Assembly: GCF_029223285.1 (NCBI RefSeq)
Contig: NZ_JARHUJ010000003.1
Location: forward strand, 682,001-746,000
DNA: 64,000 nucleotides
Direction: 5' to 3'
Source: Paraflavitalea sp. CAU 1676
GTDB taxonomy: Bacteria > Bacteroidota > Bacteroidia > Chitinophagales > Chitinophagaceae
Below, in pieces: positions 8,686 to 18,382 of this stretch. The number at the start of each line of letters is the position of its first letter. Positions within the stretch are counted from its first letter, which is position 1. The notes under the pieces are model-generated. The model saw nothing but the letters and a program-made list of their open reading frames with translations. It was not told the origin of the DNA and searched no databases. Made by a program: the position numbers and the translations under genes.

Positions 8686-10887
8686 TTGAGCGCAACTGTG
8701 TTTTTGCTGACGCCTCCATTTACGCAACTAAATACGCCGTACCCGGCCACCGCCTACCTGAAGGGATTCCTCAACACCCGGAATATCACCTCTTTCCAGG
8801 CCGACCTGGGTATCGAAACGACTGTGGCCCTCTTCAACCGCAAGGGCCTGCAGGAGCTTTTTGCCCGCATCGGTCAAAACACCCTCACTGCCCAATCCGA
8901 GAACATTACCCGCATCATTGCCCTGCAAGATGATTATATCGCCACCATCGACGACGTCATCCTCTTCCTGCAAGGGCATAACCCCACCCTCGCCCACCGC
9001 ATCTGCAAACGCGATTTCCTCCCCGAAGCCGGTCGCTTCGCACAACTCGAAGACCTCGACTGGGCTTTCGGCTCCATGGGCACGCAAGACAAAGCCAAGC
9101 ATTTCGCCACCATGTACCTCGAAGACCTGAGCGACCTTATCCGCGAATGTGTGGACGAGCACTTCGGCTTCAGCCGCTACGCAGAACGCCTCGGTCGCTC
9201 TGCCAATAGCTTCGATGAACTCTACAACGCCCTGCAAAAAGAATATACCTATATCGATCAGTTGCTGATCGCCCTCCTGCAACAACATATGAAGGCGGTT
9301 CAGCCCAAGCTTGTCGCTATTTCAGTGCCCTTCCCGGGCAACCTCTATACATCCTTGCGCTGCGGACAATGGATCAAACAAAATTGTCCCGGTGTGAAAG
9401 TGGTGATGGGCGGCGGCTTCGCCAACACCGAACTCCGCTCCCTCTCCGACCCACGCGTTTTCGAATTCTACGACTTCATCACCCTCGATGATGGCGAAGC
9501 CCCCATCGAAAACCTCGTACACCACATTGAAGGCACCAGGTCACTGGAGGAACTAAAGAGAACCTTTACGCTCGTAGACGGCCAGGTCACTTATTTCAAC
9601 AATAAGGCCTGCAGCGATTATAAGCAAGGTCAGGTAGGCACACCCGACTACAGCGATTTCCAGCTCAACAAATACATCAGCGCTATCGAAGTCGTAAATC
9701 CCATGCACCGCATGTGGAGCGACGGCCGCTGGAACAAGCTCACCATGGCACACGGCTGCTATTGGGGCAAATGTACCTTCTGCGATATTTCGCTCGATTA
9801 TATCCGGCTCTATGAACCCATCGCCGCTTCCCTGCTCTGCGACCGCATGGAGGAGATGATCAAACAAACCGGAGAGAACGGATTTCATTTTGTGGATGAA
9901 GCAGCCCCGCCGGCGCTCATGCGCGCCCTCGCGCTGGAGATCATCAAACGCAAACTCGTCGTTAGCTGGTGGACGAATATCCGCTTTGAAAAAAGCTTCA
10001 CGCGCGACCTATGCCTGTTGCTTAAACGCTCTGGCTGCATTGCCGTTTCCGGCGGACTGGAAGTGGCCAGCGACCGCTTACTCGAGCTCATACAAAAAGG
10101 CATTACCGTAGCCCAGGTGGCCCAGGTGAACCGCAATTTTACCGAAGCAGGCATCATGGTGCATGCTTACCTCATGTACGGCTTCCCCACACAAACGGCC
10201 CAGGAAACCATCGATTCCCTGGAAATGATCCGCCAGATGTTTGGCGCCGGCATCCTTCAATCGGCCTTCTGGCACCTGTTTACGATGACGGCACACAGTC
10301 CAGTTGGATTGGAACCCGCCAAATTCAATGTACGCCGTGAAAGCGATGGCCTGGGCAGCTTTGCCAACAATGACCTGGTACATGTCGACGAATCCGGCGC
10401 CGACCATGAAACCTTTAGTTTTGGCCTCAAGAAATCATTGTTCAACTATATGCACGGCATCGGTCTCAACGATCCCCTGCAAAAGTGGTTTGAGTTTAAA
10501 GTCCCTAAAACCAAAGTAGCTCCCGACTATATTACCCAAACACTCACACAGGACCTGTACGCAACCACCCGCCCTACCACCAAGATCGTGTGGCTGGGCA
10601 AACAACCCGCTGTGGAGCATTTCACCAAGTCGAAGAAAGGGAATAGTTGGGAGATGACCTCCCTCACCTTCCAGGACCGCCGGGAGAAATACAGCATCAG
10701 TGTAGGGCGCGAACAGGGCGACTGGCTGGCCGGTATGCTCGACCAATTATCTGTCAACAACGCCAAGACCTATACCTTACAGGAAGTGATGGACAGCTAT
10801 CGTGAAGCCGGTTTCGAAGACTTCGAATTGTTTTGGGACAACAAGCCGGTAAACACACTCCACAAAGTTGGACTGCTAAAATTGTAA
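8686..10887 (+). CDS. B12-binding domain radical SAM protein
   Basis: 733 residues. The N-terminal third contains a cobalamin-binding Rossmann-like region (about residues 200-290, with AISVPFPGN and VVMGGGFANTEL), followed by a radical SAM TIM-barrel. The iron-sulfur motif near residue 360 is C-Y-W-G-K-C-T-F-C, a C-x4-C-x2-C spacing instead of the usual C-x3-C-x2-C. Such enzymes make SAM-derived radicals for methylations or rearrangements of unknown substrates. No ATG exists before the domain: ATG at 8681 runs into TGA after one codon, so TTG at 8686 (or GTG 8698) must be the start. The next gene follows after 22 nt. The substrate is unknown. Confidence 0.88.
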   Translation: MSATVFLLTPPFTQLNTPYPATAYLKGFLNTRNITSFQADLGIETTVALFNRKGLQELFARIGQNTLTAQSENITRIIALQDDYIATIDDVILFLQGHNPTLAHRICKRDFLPEAGRFAQLEDLDWAFGSMGTQDKAKHFATMYLEDLSDLIRECVDEHFGFSRYAERLGRSANSFDELYNALQKEYTYIDQLLIALLQQHMKAVQPKLVAISVPFPGNLYTSLRCGQWIKQNCPGVKVVMGGGFANTELRSLSDPRVFEFYDFITLDDGEAPIENLVHHIEGTRSLEELKRTFTLVDGQVTYFNNKACSDYKQGQVGTPDYSDFQLNKYISAIEVVNPMHRMWSDGRWNKLTMAHGCYWGKCTFCDISLDYIRLYEPIAASLLCDRMEEMIKQTGENGFHFVDEAAPPALMRALALEIIKRKLVVSWWTNIRFEKSFTRDLCLLLKRSGCIAVSGGLEVASDRLLELIQKGITVAQVAQVNRNFTEAGIMVHAYLMYGFPTQTAQETIDSLEMIRQMFGAGILQSAFWHLFTMTAHSPVGLEPAKFNVRRESDGLGSFANNDLVHVDESGADHETFSFGLKKSLFNYMHGIGLNDPLQKWFEFKVPKTKVAPDYITQTLTQDLYATTRPTTKIVWLGKQPAVEHFTKSKKGNSWEMTSLTFQDRREKYSISVGREQGDWLAGMLDQLSVNNAKTYTLQEVMDSYREAGFEDFELFWDNKPVNTLHKVGLLKL

Positions 10888-10909
10888 CCCATAAATTCTA
10901 CCTATACCC

Positions 10910-11410
10910 ATGACCTTTTTTGAGCTTCCCTTTTTTGGTAAGATAAATACCGACAACCTGGAAGAGTATTATGACACTGTGATCGAATTTAACGGCACGG
11001 CCATTGAACTAGACCTCAACTTCGAAAGCAACACGATCGAACCTACCCAATTAGAGAAGGTAAAACAGTTCCTCAGCAAACTCGACCAATTTGACAAAGA
11101 CTGCCGCAAAGAGATCCGGGAGGATTACGACGATGAAGACGCCGATACCGTAAGAGAATACATCGACTTCCACCTGGAGAACATTGAGGTCAAAGACCTG
11201 GCCAGGGCTTTGAATATGGACGCTAAAGCAGTTGAGCAAAAGGAACCGCTGGTTGAAAAACTCCAACTGGTTCGATTAGGTCTGTATCCGGATAGTGAGG
11301 ATGAATATGCGATCTTCGATTACTCATTCGGAAGAGGCATCACCGATCACCTCGTTGTATTGTGGAAAGATGAGGAAGGCACGCTTACGGAGATCGGCAT
11401 GGAAAGCTGA
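10910..11410 (+). CDS. DUF2004 domain protein
   Basis: A 166-residue acidic cytoplasmic protein. The sequence starts with a short strand pair around FFELPFFGKI, continues through a helical, very acidic middle (EDYDDEDAD near residues 72-80) and ends with a strand-rich part (EYAIFDYSFGRGITDHLVVL), the arrangement of the DUF2004 family. The function is unknown. It begins 22 nt after the radical SAM gene and may be cotranscribed with it. Confidence 0.7.
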   Translation: MTFFELPFFGKINTDNLEEYYDTVIEFNGTAIELDLNFESNTIEPTQLEKVKQFLSKLDQFDKDCRKEIREDYDDEDADTVREYIDFHLENIEVKDLARALNMDAKAVEQKEPLVEKLQLVRLGLYPDSEDEYAIFDYSFGRGITDHLVVLWKDEEGTLTEIGMES

Positions 11411-11586
11411 TCGCCGTAACCATACGATCTGCACTTTTGTACGAAAAAGAACTACTTCAACCTTCTAAATTGTACAAGATTGACTATCTTTCAAGGGATC
11501 ATAATTTCCTGTCCGACCTGTGCCGGCATTAGCGGCCATCTTTACCCCTGACCAGCCATCGATCACCAATTGTAATCACATCTATT

Positions 11587-12696
11587 ATGGAGCAACCGAA
11601 ATACCTGCATCCCCGGCTGAAGATCGCATTGCCATTTTGGACATTGGTTTGCCCGCTTATCGGGCTCTTCCTCATCTTACTGGTACCTAAAATACATCAT
11701 GGCATTTTCGATATTGTGATGGGGATATCATTGATCTCTGTTGTATTGAGCGCCGTACACCATGCAGAAGTGGTTGCCCATAAAGTGGGTGAGCCGTATG
11801 GTACCCTGATCCTTGCGCTTGCTATCACGATCATAGAAGTATCATTGATCGTTACCATTATGCTGTCGGAAGGAGAAGGTGGCGCCACCCTGGCCCGTGA
11901 TACCGTGTTTGCAGCTATCATGCTGATCCTTACGGGCATCATTGGCGGCTGCCTGTTGCTGGGAGGTTACCGGTTCAAGGAGCAGATCTTTGTGAAACAG
12001 GGCGTGAGTGCCTCGCTGGTCGCCCTGATCACCATTTCAATGCTTACATTAGTATTGCCCAATTTCACCACTACTACGCCGGGGCCCGTCTATTCCACCA
12101 GTCAGCTGATCTTCGTGGCCGTCGTGTCGTTGGTGTTATACCTGGGGTTTGTCATGGTACAGGCCGTACGGCATCGTGGTTATTTTTTACCCAAGGGTGA
12201 AGATGGAGAAACCGATGAAGATATGGCCGAAGCTCCCTCCAACCTCACCACGATCAGCAGCCTCATTGCGCTGTTGCTGGCGCTTACCGTGGTCGTTATC
12301 CTGTCCAAAATGGAATCGCCCGTCATAGAGTCGATCGTGGTACGCATGGGGGCACCGAAGAGCCTGGTGGGTGTTATCATCGCCTCGGTGATCCTGTTGC
12401 CCGAAGGGCTGGCTGCTTTAAGGGCCGCTCATCGCAACCGTTTGCAAACAAGCCTCAACCTGGCGCTCGGCTCCGCATTGGCCAGTATTGGGCTCACCAT
12501 ACCGGCTGTAGCCATCGTAAGTTACTTTACGGGCTATACCATCACCCTCGGTATCGATGCCAAGTCGACCCTGTTGCTGGGACTTTCCCTGTTCACGATC
12601 ACCATCTCTTTCAGCGCAGGAAAGACCAATATCCTGCAGGGCATCGTTTTGCTGGTGATCGGCGCTACCTACCTGTTTACCACGATCGTGCCTTAA
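11587..12696 (+). CDS. Ca2+/H+ antiporter of the CaCA superfamily (ChaA-like)
   Basis: 369 residues with about eleven membrane segments. The two CaCA alpha-repeats are visible: HAEVVAHKVGEPYGTLILA leading into an acidic IIEVSLI (about residues 59-86), and PEGLAALRAAHRNRLQTSLN followed by LGSALASIGLTIPAV (about residues 273-308). The Glu residues in both repeats are the cation-binding residues of the family. It would exchange Ca2+, or Na+/K+, for protons at the inner membrane. A hydrophilic acidic loop (EDGETDEDMAE) near residue 205 divides the halves. Confidence 0.87.
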   Translation: MEQPKYLHPRLKIALPFWTLVCPLIGLFLILLVPKIHHGIFDIVMGISLISVVLSAVHHAEVVAHKVGEPYGTLILALAITIIEVSLIVTIMLSEGEGGATLARDTVFAAIMLILTGIIGGCLLLGGYRFKEQIFVKQGVSASLVALITISMLTLVLPNFTTTTPGPVYSTSQLIFVAVVSLVLYLGFVMVQAVRHRGYFLPKGEDGETDEDMAEAPSNLTTISSLIALLLALTVVVILSKMESPVIESIVVRMGAPKSLVGVIIASVILLPEGLAALRAAHRNRLQTSLNLALGSALASIGLTIPAVAIVSYFTGYTITLGIDAKSTLLLGLSLFTITISFSAGKTNILQGIVLLVIGATYLFTTIVP

Positions 12697-12798
12697 AGCC
12701 TGTTGCAGCAGGTGAATCGCCCTTACCGGCTATCCATCTCAATACCCCGGGAAGCCCGGATGCAGTACATTGCTGTCTTAAATTCGAGATTATTGACC

Positions 12799-14154
12799 AT
12801 GAGCATGAACAACCAGGTAGTGGCGGCCGAAGGATTGAAGGTAGTGTTGATCTATACGGAGAAACTCGGCATTTCTTCTACAAAGATCCTGCAGGAAGCA
12901 GGCTTGCGAACAGATATGCCGGAACTGAACCGCCATTTTATTTCGATGGCCGAATTCAGCCGCTTCTTTGCCGCAGCCTGTAAACTGGCCAACGACCCTT
13001 ATCTCGGATTGCATATCGGCGACCATTCGAACCTCGATGCCCTGGGCATCGTAGGGCAGTTATACCGCTACAGCCGCAATACCATCGAAGGCACCCATCG
13101 CATCACCAAATACCTGCCTCTCATTCACACCATATTCGTGTACGAACTGGCAGAGAAGGATAAGGAGATCGCCATTCGCCTTACGCCGGGCTATCATTCG
13201 GAAGAAGCCACTTTTGCCAACCGGCAGATCATCGAGCTGGCCATGGCCTTCACCCGCCAGGGCATACAGGATGGTACGCAATCGAATATCAACCCACTCG
13301 AAGCTCATTTTGTATGGCCGCTATCGACAGCAGAAGAAGCGCACTATGCCAGTATTCTGCAATGCCCGGTGAAGGGAACACAACTACACAATGAACTCAT
13401 TTACGATAAAACAGCTGCCTCCATACCCCATGTCTTTTACGATCCCATACTACTAAAAGCACTTGAAGCCAGCGCCAATGCCGGCTTACAGTTTTCCCCA
13501 TGGAGCAGCAACGATCTGCAGAAAGCACTGCTCATTATGAACGCAGAAGAAAAAGAAAGAAGCAGGATCGCACGCGACCTGCACGATGGGGTTTGCGGTA
13601 CACTGGCTGCCGTGAAGATGCACCTGAGCGCTGTGCAGGCCCAATATCCCGGTGGAGAATCAGCCGATTTCCGGCAGGCCTTGCAATTGCTCGACCAGGT
13701 ATCGGACGAGGTGCGCAAAACAGCCCATAGCCTGATGCCGGAAGTATTGCAGAACTATGGATTGGAGGAAGCGCTTAAACGTTACTGCCAAAGCCTGGCG
13801 CCCTGCTGCGCCGCCACCATCAATTACTATAGCTCGGGAGAGCCAGCCCGGTTTGAAAAGGGATTTGAACTCGCCACCTATCGCATCGCTCAGGAATTGT
13901 TACACAACGCCATCCGGCATGCACAGGCACAGAACGTATTGGTTCAACTAAGCCTCGATGAAGATATGGTGCTTACCATCGAAGACGACGGCATCGGCTT
14001 CCGGAAAGAACAACTGAGTCCCGGCTCGGGCCTTGACAATTTGCAGCAACACGTCAACAGCCTTGGCGGCGCTATTTGCTGGGAAAGCAACGAAGGTGAA
14101 GGCACTTCCGTAACAATCACTTTTCCCGATACCCATCGCCATTATAAAATCTAG
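12799..14154 (+). CDS. Hybrid sensor: Arabinose_bd-type domain fused to NarL-type histidine kinase
   Basis: About 451 residues, without membrane segments. Residues 1-225 match the Arabinose_bd domain normally found at the N-terminus of OruR/ArgR-like AraC regulators; the hallmark is NDPYLGLHIGDHSNLDALG. A linker leads to a HisKA_3 dimerisation/phosphoacceptor domain (EKERSRIARDLHDG, with the phospho-His in DLHDG) and a HATPase domain (ELLHNAIRHAQA, DDGIGF, GSGLDNL). So a ligand-sensing cassette of a transcription factor has been placed on a cytoplasmic kinase. The frame is open back to a TTG at 12703 and an ATG at 12760; I chose ATG 12799 because the domain starts there. The NarL-type regulator follows 6 nt later and is surely its partner. 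Confidence 0.85.
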   Translation: MSMNNQVVAAEGLKVVLIYTEKLGISSTKILQEAGLRTDMPELNRHFISMAEFSRFFAAACKLANDPYLGLHIGDHSNLDALGIVGQLYRYSRNTIEGTHRITKYLPLIHTIFVYELAEKDKEIAIRLTPGYHSEEATFANRQIIELAMAFTRQGIQDGTQSNINPLEAHFVWPLSTAEEAHYASILQCPVKGTQLHNELIYDKTAASIPHVFYDPILLKALEASANAGLQFSPWSSNDLQKALLIMNAEEKERSRIARDLHDGVCGTLAAVKMHLSAVQAQYPGGESADFRQALQLLDQVSDEVRKTAHSLMPEVLQNYGLEEALKRYCQSLAPCCAATINYYSSGEPARFEKGFELATYRIAQELLHNAIRHAQAQNVLVQLSLDEDMVLTIEDDGIGFRKEQLSPGSGLDNLQQHVNSLGGAICWESNEGEGTSVTITFPDTHRHYKI

Positions 14155-14160
14155 CGTATC

Positions 14161-14796
14161 ATGGCACTAACCATCGCTATCACCGACGACCACCTGCTGG
14201 TTATCAATGGCCTCAAAGCCATGGTGAACCAGCTGCCCGATATAGAGCTGATCTTTGCCTGTGTAGACGGTAACTCCCTGCTACAGGAACTGGAACATCA
14301 GCAGCCCGATGTTTTGCTGCTCGATATTCAGTTGCCCGATATTCCCGGTACCGAGCTGTGCAGACGTATCAAAAAACAATATCCCAACATCAACATCATC
14401 GCGCTCACCAGTCACGACGATGCCAACTACGTACGGCAGATCTTGCGGAATGGCGCTTCAGGCTATCTGCTGAAGAATACCGACATACCTACCATTCACA
14501 AAGCGATCCTCACCGCCTACGAAGGTGGCCGCTTCATCGACGAGCAGATTCAGAAGAACCTCGTGCACGAAGCCATTACGGGACAACGGCTCAGCAACAA
14601 CGACATTCCCCTCACGAAAAGAGAAAAGGAAATACTTACCCTGATTGGCCAGGAATTAAATAGCCAGGAAATCGCCGACAAGCTGTTCATCAGCCTGCGC
14701 ACCGCCGAGAACCACCGTTTCAATATCGCCAAAAAGCTCGGCGCCAAGAATACGGCTGCCCTCGTAAAGGAAGCCATCCGACGTGGCCTTATTTAG
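14161..14796 (+). CDS. NarL/FixJ-family response regulator
   Basis: 211 residues: receiver domain with acidic pocket D9-D10, phosphoacceptor D55 (LLLDIQLPD), switch T (ALTSHDD) and K (YLLKNTD), then a LuxR-type helix-turn-helix (TKREKEILTLIGQELNSQE and SLRTAENHR). It starts 6 nt after the Arabinose_bd-kinase gene, so it is the probable cognate output regulator. Its last 8 bp overlap the 3' end of the convergent DUF3179 gene. The C-terminal KNTAALV segment is nearly identical to that of the orphan regulator at 61629-62270. Confidence 0.92.
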   Translation: MALTIAITDDHLLVINGLKAMVNQLPDIELIFACVDGNSLLQELEHQQPDVLLLDIQLPDIPGTELCRRIKKQYPNINIIALTSHDDANYVRQILRNGASGYLLKNTDIPTIHKAILTAYEGGRFIDEQIQKNLVHEAITGQRLSNNDIPLTKREKEILTLIGQELNSQEIADKLFISLRTAENHRFNIAKKLGAKNTAALVKEAIRRGLI

Positions 14797-15982
14797 CAGC
14801 CCGATACTGTAATGTGCCCGGATGAAAGGTGCGCCAGGAATGCCAGAACTCCTGGTAAGCCTGCACCCTTTCGAGTTGCGTGCCCTTTAGCGGACCTCCT
14901 ACGCTTAAGCCGCTGGTAGTCCACCGCGACTGGGTATTGACGTCCGTCAGCGAATCAACTCCGTTATCCTTTTTAAACTGGAGCGTTGTACCATTTACCG
15001 ATCTTTTCAGCACATGAAAACTGGCCGTATCGCTATCGAGCGTTAACAGGATGGGCATACCCGGCAAACTGTCTTCTATCAGTTGCTTGCGGGTAAGATC
15101 TGTCCAATCATACGCCTTCGCCTGATCGCCCTGTTCAACACCCACCACCCACGACTTCATTTTCCAGGCAGCCGGTTCGCGCTTTTCAAGGCCACTCTCA
15201 ATGGTCCCCTTATCAAACAACGCCAGGTGATCGTATTGTTTATTGAAAGTAGTGTCGGGTTGAAAGACCAATGATCCTGGATACTGCTGCAGCCAGGCAG
15301 CCAGTGTCATTTGAGTGGAAGGTATCTCTGTGAGTTTTTTTCCTTTGAGCGGTCCTGCTATGGCTTCTCCGCTTACCTGCCTCCACCAGCTTTTGGTAGT
15401 GGCATCCTCAAACATGGCATTGAAATGATCCATCCCCACAAGCCGGAAGGTTTCAGGATGGCCGTCCACTATCGGGCTAAAAACGCGTCCCGTGCGGCAC
15501 ACGGTGCAATAAGTCACCATCACGGGTAAGTGACCGATTGTATCACGCACCTGGTGGTGATAGCCGATCAGTTGAATGGGATAGGCCTTGGCCACGCCGT
15601 CGGCCACCACACCGATCACCAGGCGGTCCGCAGCGACCTTATTACTGGCTGCCGGGGCAAATGCCGTAGTGCCCGGCTGGTAGAACATCTTATCGGCCAG
15701 AAAACGGTAATTGAAAAAATAAAACACCGTGGCGTAGAGGGCCAATACCACCACCAGCAGCACTTTTTTCCAAGCCCCCGTTTGTTTGAATACCTGCACT
15801 ACGGGATAAGCGATGAGCAGCAGGCCCAATATCCTGACCCAATAGATATTATTGTGCAGCCAGTAAGCAAGATCGATCGTATTGCTTTGCTGACTGCCCG
15901 GAAAAGGCATGATGTAATAAACACGGAGTATTTCAGCAGTGAAAAGCAGGAGCAGGCCTGTAACAAGCAGCAGTTGTTTCAT
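14789..15982 (-). CDS. DUF3179 family membrane-anchored protein
   Basis: 397 residues. Four hydrophobic segments occupy about residues 1-95, and the remaining domain is DUF3179, with its family hallmark YC159-T-V-C162-RTGRVFSP. In some members the first cysteine is selenocysteine; here TGC encodes an ordinary cysteine. The CxxC pair suggests redox or metal chemistry at the periplasmic side. The function of the family is unknown. It lies 27 nt downstream of the CRTAC1-like gene on the same strand, and DUF3179 genes are seen near UnbV/ASPIC genes in other bacteria, as far as I recall, supporting a joint role. Confidence 0.85.
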   Translation of the reverse strand: MKQLLLVTGLLLLFTAEILRVYYIMPFPGSQQSNTIDLAYWLHNNIYWVRILGLLLIAYPVVQVFKQTGAWKKVLLVVVLALYATVFYFFNYRFLADKMFYQPGTTAFAPAASNKVAADRLVIGVVADGVAKAYPIQLIGYHHQVRDTIGHLPVMVTYCTVCRTGRVFSPIVDGHPETFRLVGMDHFNAMFEDATTKSWWRQVSGEAIAGPLKGKKLTEIPSTQMTLAAWLQQYPGSLVFQPDTTFNKQYDHLALFDKGTIESGLEKREPAAWKMKSWVVGVEQGDQAKAYDWTDLTRKQLIEDSLPGMPILLTLDSDTASFHVLKRSVNGTTLQFKKDNGVDSLTDVNTQSRWTTSGLSVGGPLKGTQLERVQAYQEFWHSWRTFHPGTLQYRAAK

Positions 15983-16009
15983 GTGACGATCGTTATGGTT
16001 ATTTGGGCA

Positions 16010-18256
16010 TTAATGGTGATCCGTTGCCGGCGTACACCCCAGTAATTTATCACCTGCCAGGGCAAAATCAGCTTTCTTTACCGTTCTTCTTTTCAACACA
16101 TTGTCCCCTTCTTTGATCAGTACATTCGCACCGGGTTCTATGTTGTTGAACAGCTGCACGGCACCGCTTACCGGCCAGCTCACTTCGATGCGCTCTACGG
16201 CAACGGCCTGCCCAATACCTATGTGCTGCATCAGTGGGTTCGACCCAAAGCTGCCGCCCGAATTGACGTCGCGGTACACTTCCCGCACAACACCCTTCTC
16301 CTTAAATACCACTTTTATTTTCGCACCAATAGCGGATCGGTTGGTCTTAGTTCCTTCCAGGCAGATATTGATCCACTGGTTATTGTTTTGACCGGGGTTA
16401 AGGTATAAAGAGTTCTGGTAAGCATCGCCGGTATAGGCCCCGCCCATTTCCACATACACATCCTGATCGCCGTCGTTATCCAGGTCGGCAAATGAAACCC
16501 CATGTCCCTTTTGCAGGTTGCCCACCCGGGCAGCCGTCGTAACATCTTCAAATTGTTTACCGCCTTTGTTGCGGAACATCTTATTGGGCACCAACGACTG
16601 GTAGAGGGGATTGCCCGTACCGAAATACATATCGAGGTAACCATCATTGTCAATGTCGCCAAAATTGGCGCCCATGGCGAATACGAGCCGGTGAAGTCCC
16701 GCCTGCTTCGACACATCTTCAAATGTACCATCGTGTTTGTTCCTGAACAGGATCAGGTGACCCGACGGGCCGGGATCGCGACCCAACCCTTCCTGGCCCG
16801 CATACCAGGCCAGCGACTGTTCGAACTCATAGCCCGACACGAGTATATCGAGCCAGCCGTCATTATCATAATCCCAGAACCAGGTGGGGAATGTCCGTGT
16901 TTTATTGCTGGCCAGTCCGGCCGGTCCGGCTACATCCGTGAACTGCACGGTACCACCCGGCTTTGTCATATTCTTCAACAACGCTTTACGACCATCGAGG
17001 GTGGATACAAAAATATCCGTGAGGCCATCTTTATCGTAGTCACCCGAGGTCACCCCTTTTACGAAAGCGACGATCGCACATCCCGCCTTTGCAGCCTGTT
17101 CGGCAAACGTACCATTCTTGTTGTTGATATAAAGCTCACAGGGATTGGGATCGGCTGCTTCGCTGGTCTCATTGCCAATGAAGAGATCGAGCCAGCCATC
17201 GTTGTTGAAATCGGCCCAGGTGGCCGTTTGGGTGGGATGGAATGAGAGCAGGCCACTGGCTTTGGTAACATCCGTAAAAGTGCCATCGCCGTTGTTCTTG
17301 AGCAGCGAATTGGGTTCTTTGCCAAAGCGGCCCTTCCAGGCTCCTCGCAATACGAAGATATCTTTCAGGCCGTCGTTGTTGTAGTCGGCCTGTATAAGGT
17401 TAAGGCCTCCTGTAAATTGCTGTAACCCCGAAAGCGCCGATTCATCCGAGAATGTGCCATTGCTGTTGTTACGGCAGTAATGCATGTTTTGCCGCAATCC
17501 CCAGCTGCTGGTAACGAGGTCGAGGTAGCCATCATTGTTGAAATCATCCACAATGCTGCCCCCAGCCATATTGTTGGTGTTGAGGCCGGTGCTGATAGCT
17601 ATATCGGTAAATGGCTTGAACCCTGCTGCCGTGTCGGCATCGAGCCCGGGTATCACCAGCGAGGCGGGCACGCCGGCCGGATACTCGCCAATGGTCATGT
17701 AAGCAATGTTGAGGAGCCAACGTGATTCGAAATCGGTTGGATCTTCGCGCAGCAGCTCCTCGTAGGCCGAGATGGCCCTGCGCGAGCCGGCCTTGTCGGC
17801 ATGTATCCCTTTGCCGGCTATGGGGAATACGCAGGATTCGCCCGTATGGCTTTTGATACAATTGGTGCGCTCGCCCAGGCGCAGACAGGCAATGGCAATG
17901 GTCTTCAATACAGCCCGCCGGTGTGCCTGCTCATACACCGGAATGCGCCGCACCAGGGCTTCACTGATCTGCATGGCTTTTTCTTCGTCACCCAGCTCGA
18001 GCAGGGTGCGCGCAATGGCGTACTGAACAAAAGACGAATCGGTTTCATTGTGCGACTCCCGCAAGAGGGAATCGAAGTATTGCAAACGCGCTTCGGGATA
18101 AAAGGAATTGTTGTTGTTGTAGGATGCTTTGTCGGCCGCGGCCAGCAATTGCACCATCTCCTGATTGGGATTGGGACTGGCATGGCTGCTACAGGCCTGG
18201 AATAACACCGGCAGGCTGGCCGCAGCGGCAATCGTAAAGATGCTGAATAACTTCAT
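16010..18256 (-). CDS. CRTAC1/ASPIC-UnbV family VCBS-repeat lipoprotein
   Basis: 748 residues. The signal peptide ends in a lipobox (LFQAC, about residue 22), so this is a lipoprotein. Residues 40-190 are helical and TPR-like. Residues 220-590 contain at least six FG-GAP/VCBS repeats, each with a D-x-N-x-D-G-x-x-D Ca2+ loop such as DFNNDGYLD and DIDNDGYLDMY. The C-terminal ASPIC/UnbV domain (INICLEGTKTNRSAIGAKI ... IGIGQAVAVERIEVSWP) completes the CRTAC1 layout. Such proteins are predicted surface beta-propellers that bind ligands or partners. It precedes the DUF3179 gene by 27 nt and probably heads that operon. Confidence 0.9.
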   Translation of the reverse strand: MKLFSIFTIAAAASLPVLFQACSSHASPNPNQEMVQLLAAADKASYNNNNSFYPEARLQYFDSLLRESHNETDSSFVQYAIARTLLELGDEEKAMQISEALVRRIPVYEQAHRRAVLKTIAIACLRLGERTNCIKSHTGESCVFPIAGKGIHADKAGSRRAISAYEELLREDPTDFESRWLLNIAYMTIGEYPAGVPASLVIPGLDADTAAGFKPFTDIAISTGLNTNNMAGGSIVDDFNNDGYLDLVTSSWGLRQNMHYCRNNSNGTFSDESALSGLQQFTGGLNLIQADYNNDGLKDIFVLRGAWKGRFGKEPNSLLKNNGDGTFTDVTKASGLLSFHPTQTATWADFNNDGWLDLFIGNETSEAADPNPCELYINNKNGTFAEQAAKAGCAIVAFVKGVTSGDYDKDGLTDIFVSTLDGRKALLKNMTKPGGTVQFTDVAGPAGLASNKTRTFPTWFWDYDNDGWLDILVSGYEFEQSLAWYAGQEGLGRDPGPSGHLILFRNKHDGTFEDVSKQAGLHRLVFAMGANFGDIDNDGYLDMYFGTGNPLYQSLVPNKMFRNKGGKQFEDVTTAARVGNLQKGHGVSFADLDNDGDQDVYVEMGGAYTGDAYQNSLYLNPGQNNNQWINICLEGTKTNRSAIGAKIKVVFKEKGVVREVYRDVNSGGSFGSNPLMQHIGIGQAVAVERIEVSWPVSGAVQLFNNIEPGANVLIKEGDNVLKRRTVKKADFALAGDKLLGCTPATDHH

Positions 18257-18382
18257 AGCCCAGGTTTAAACGGTAACCAATAGCCTCTGGAAGGCCTGAA
18301 TTGAATAGTTGCAGCGGTTAAACAGGCTGCAACCCTGCTTCCGTATTTGGAAGCATTGGCCATCTTAAACGATGGTCACAGA

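Noticed and set aside
8728-9288. 186-residue antisense frame in the radical SAM gene
   Set aside because: Shadow frame with Val/Glu/Gly-rich composition created by the codon use of the real gene.
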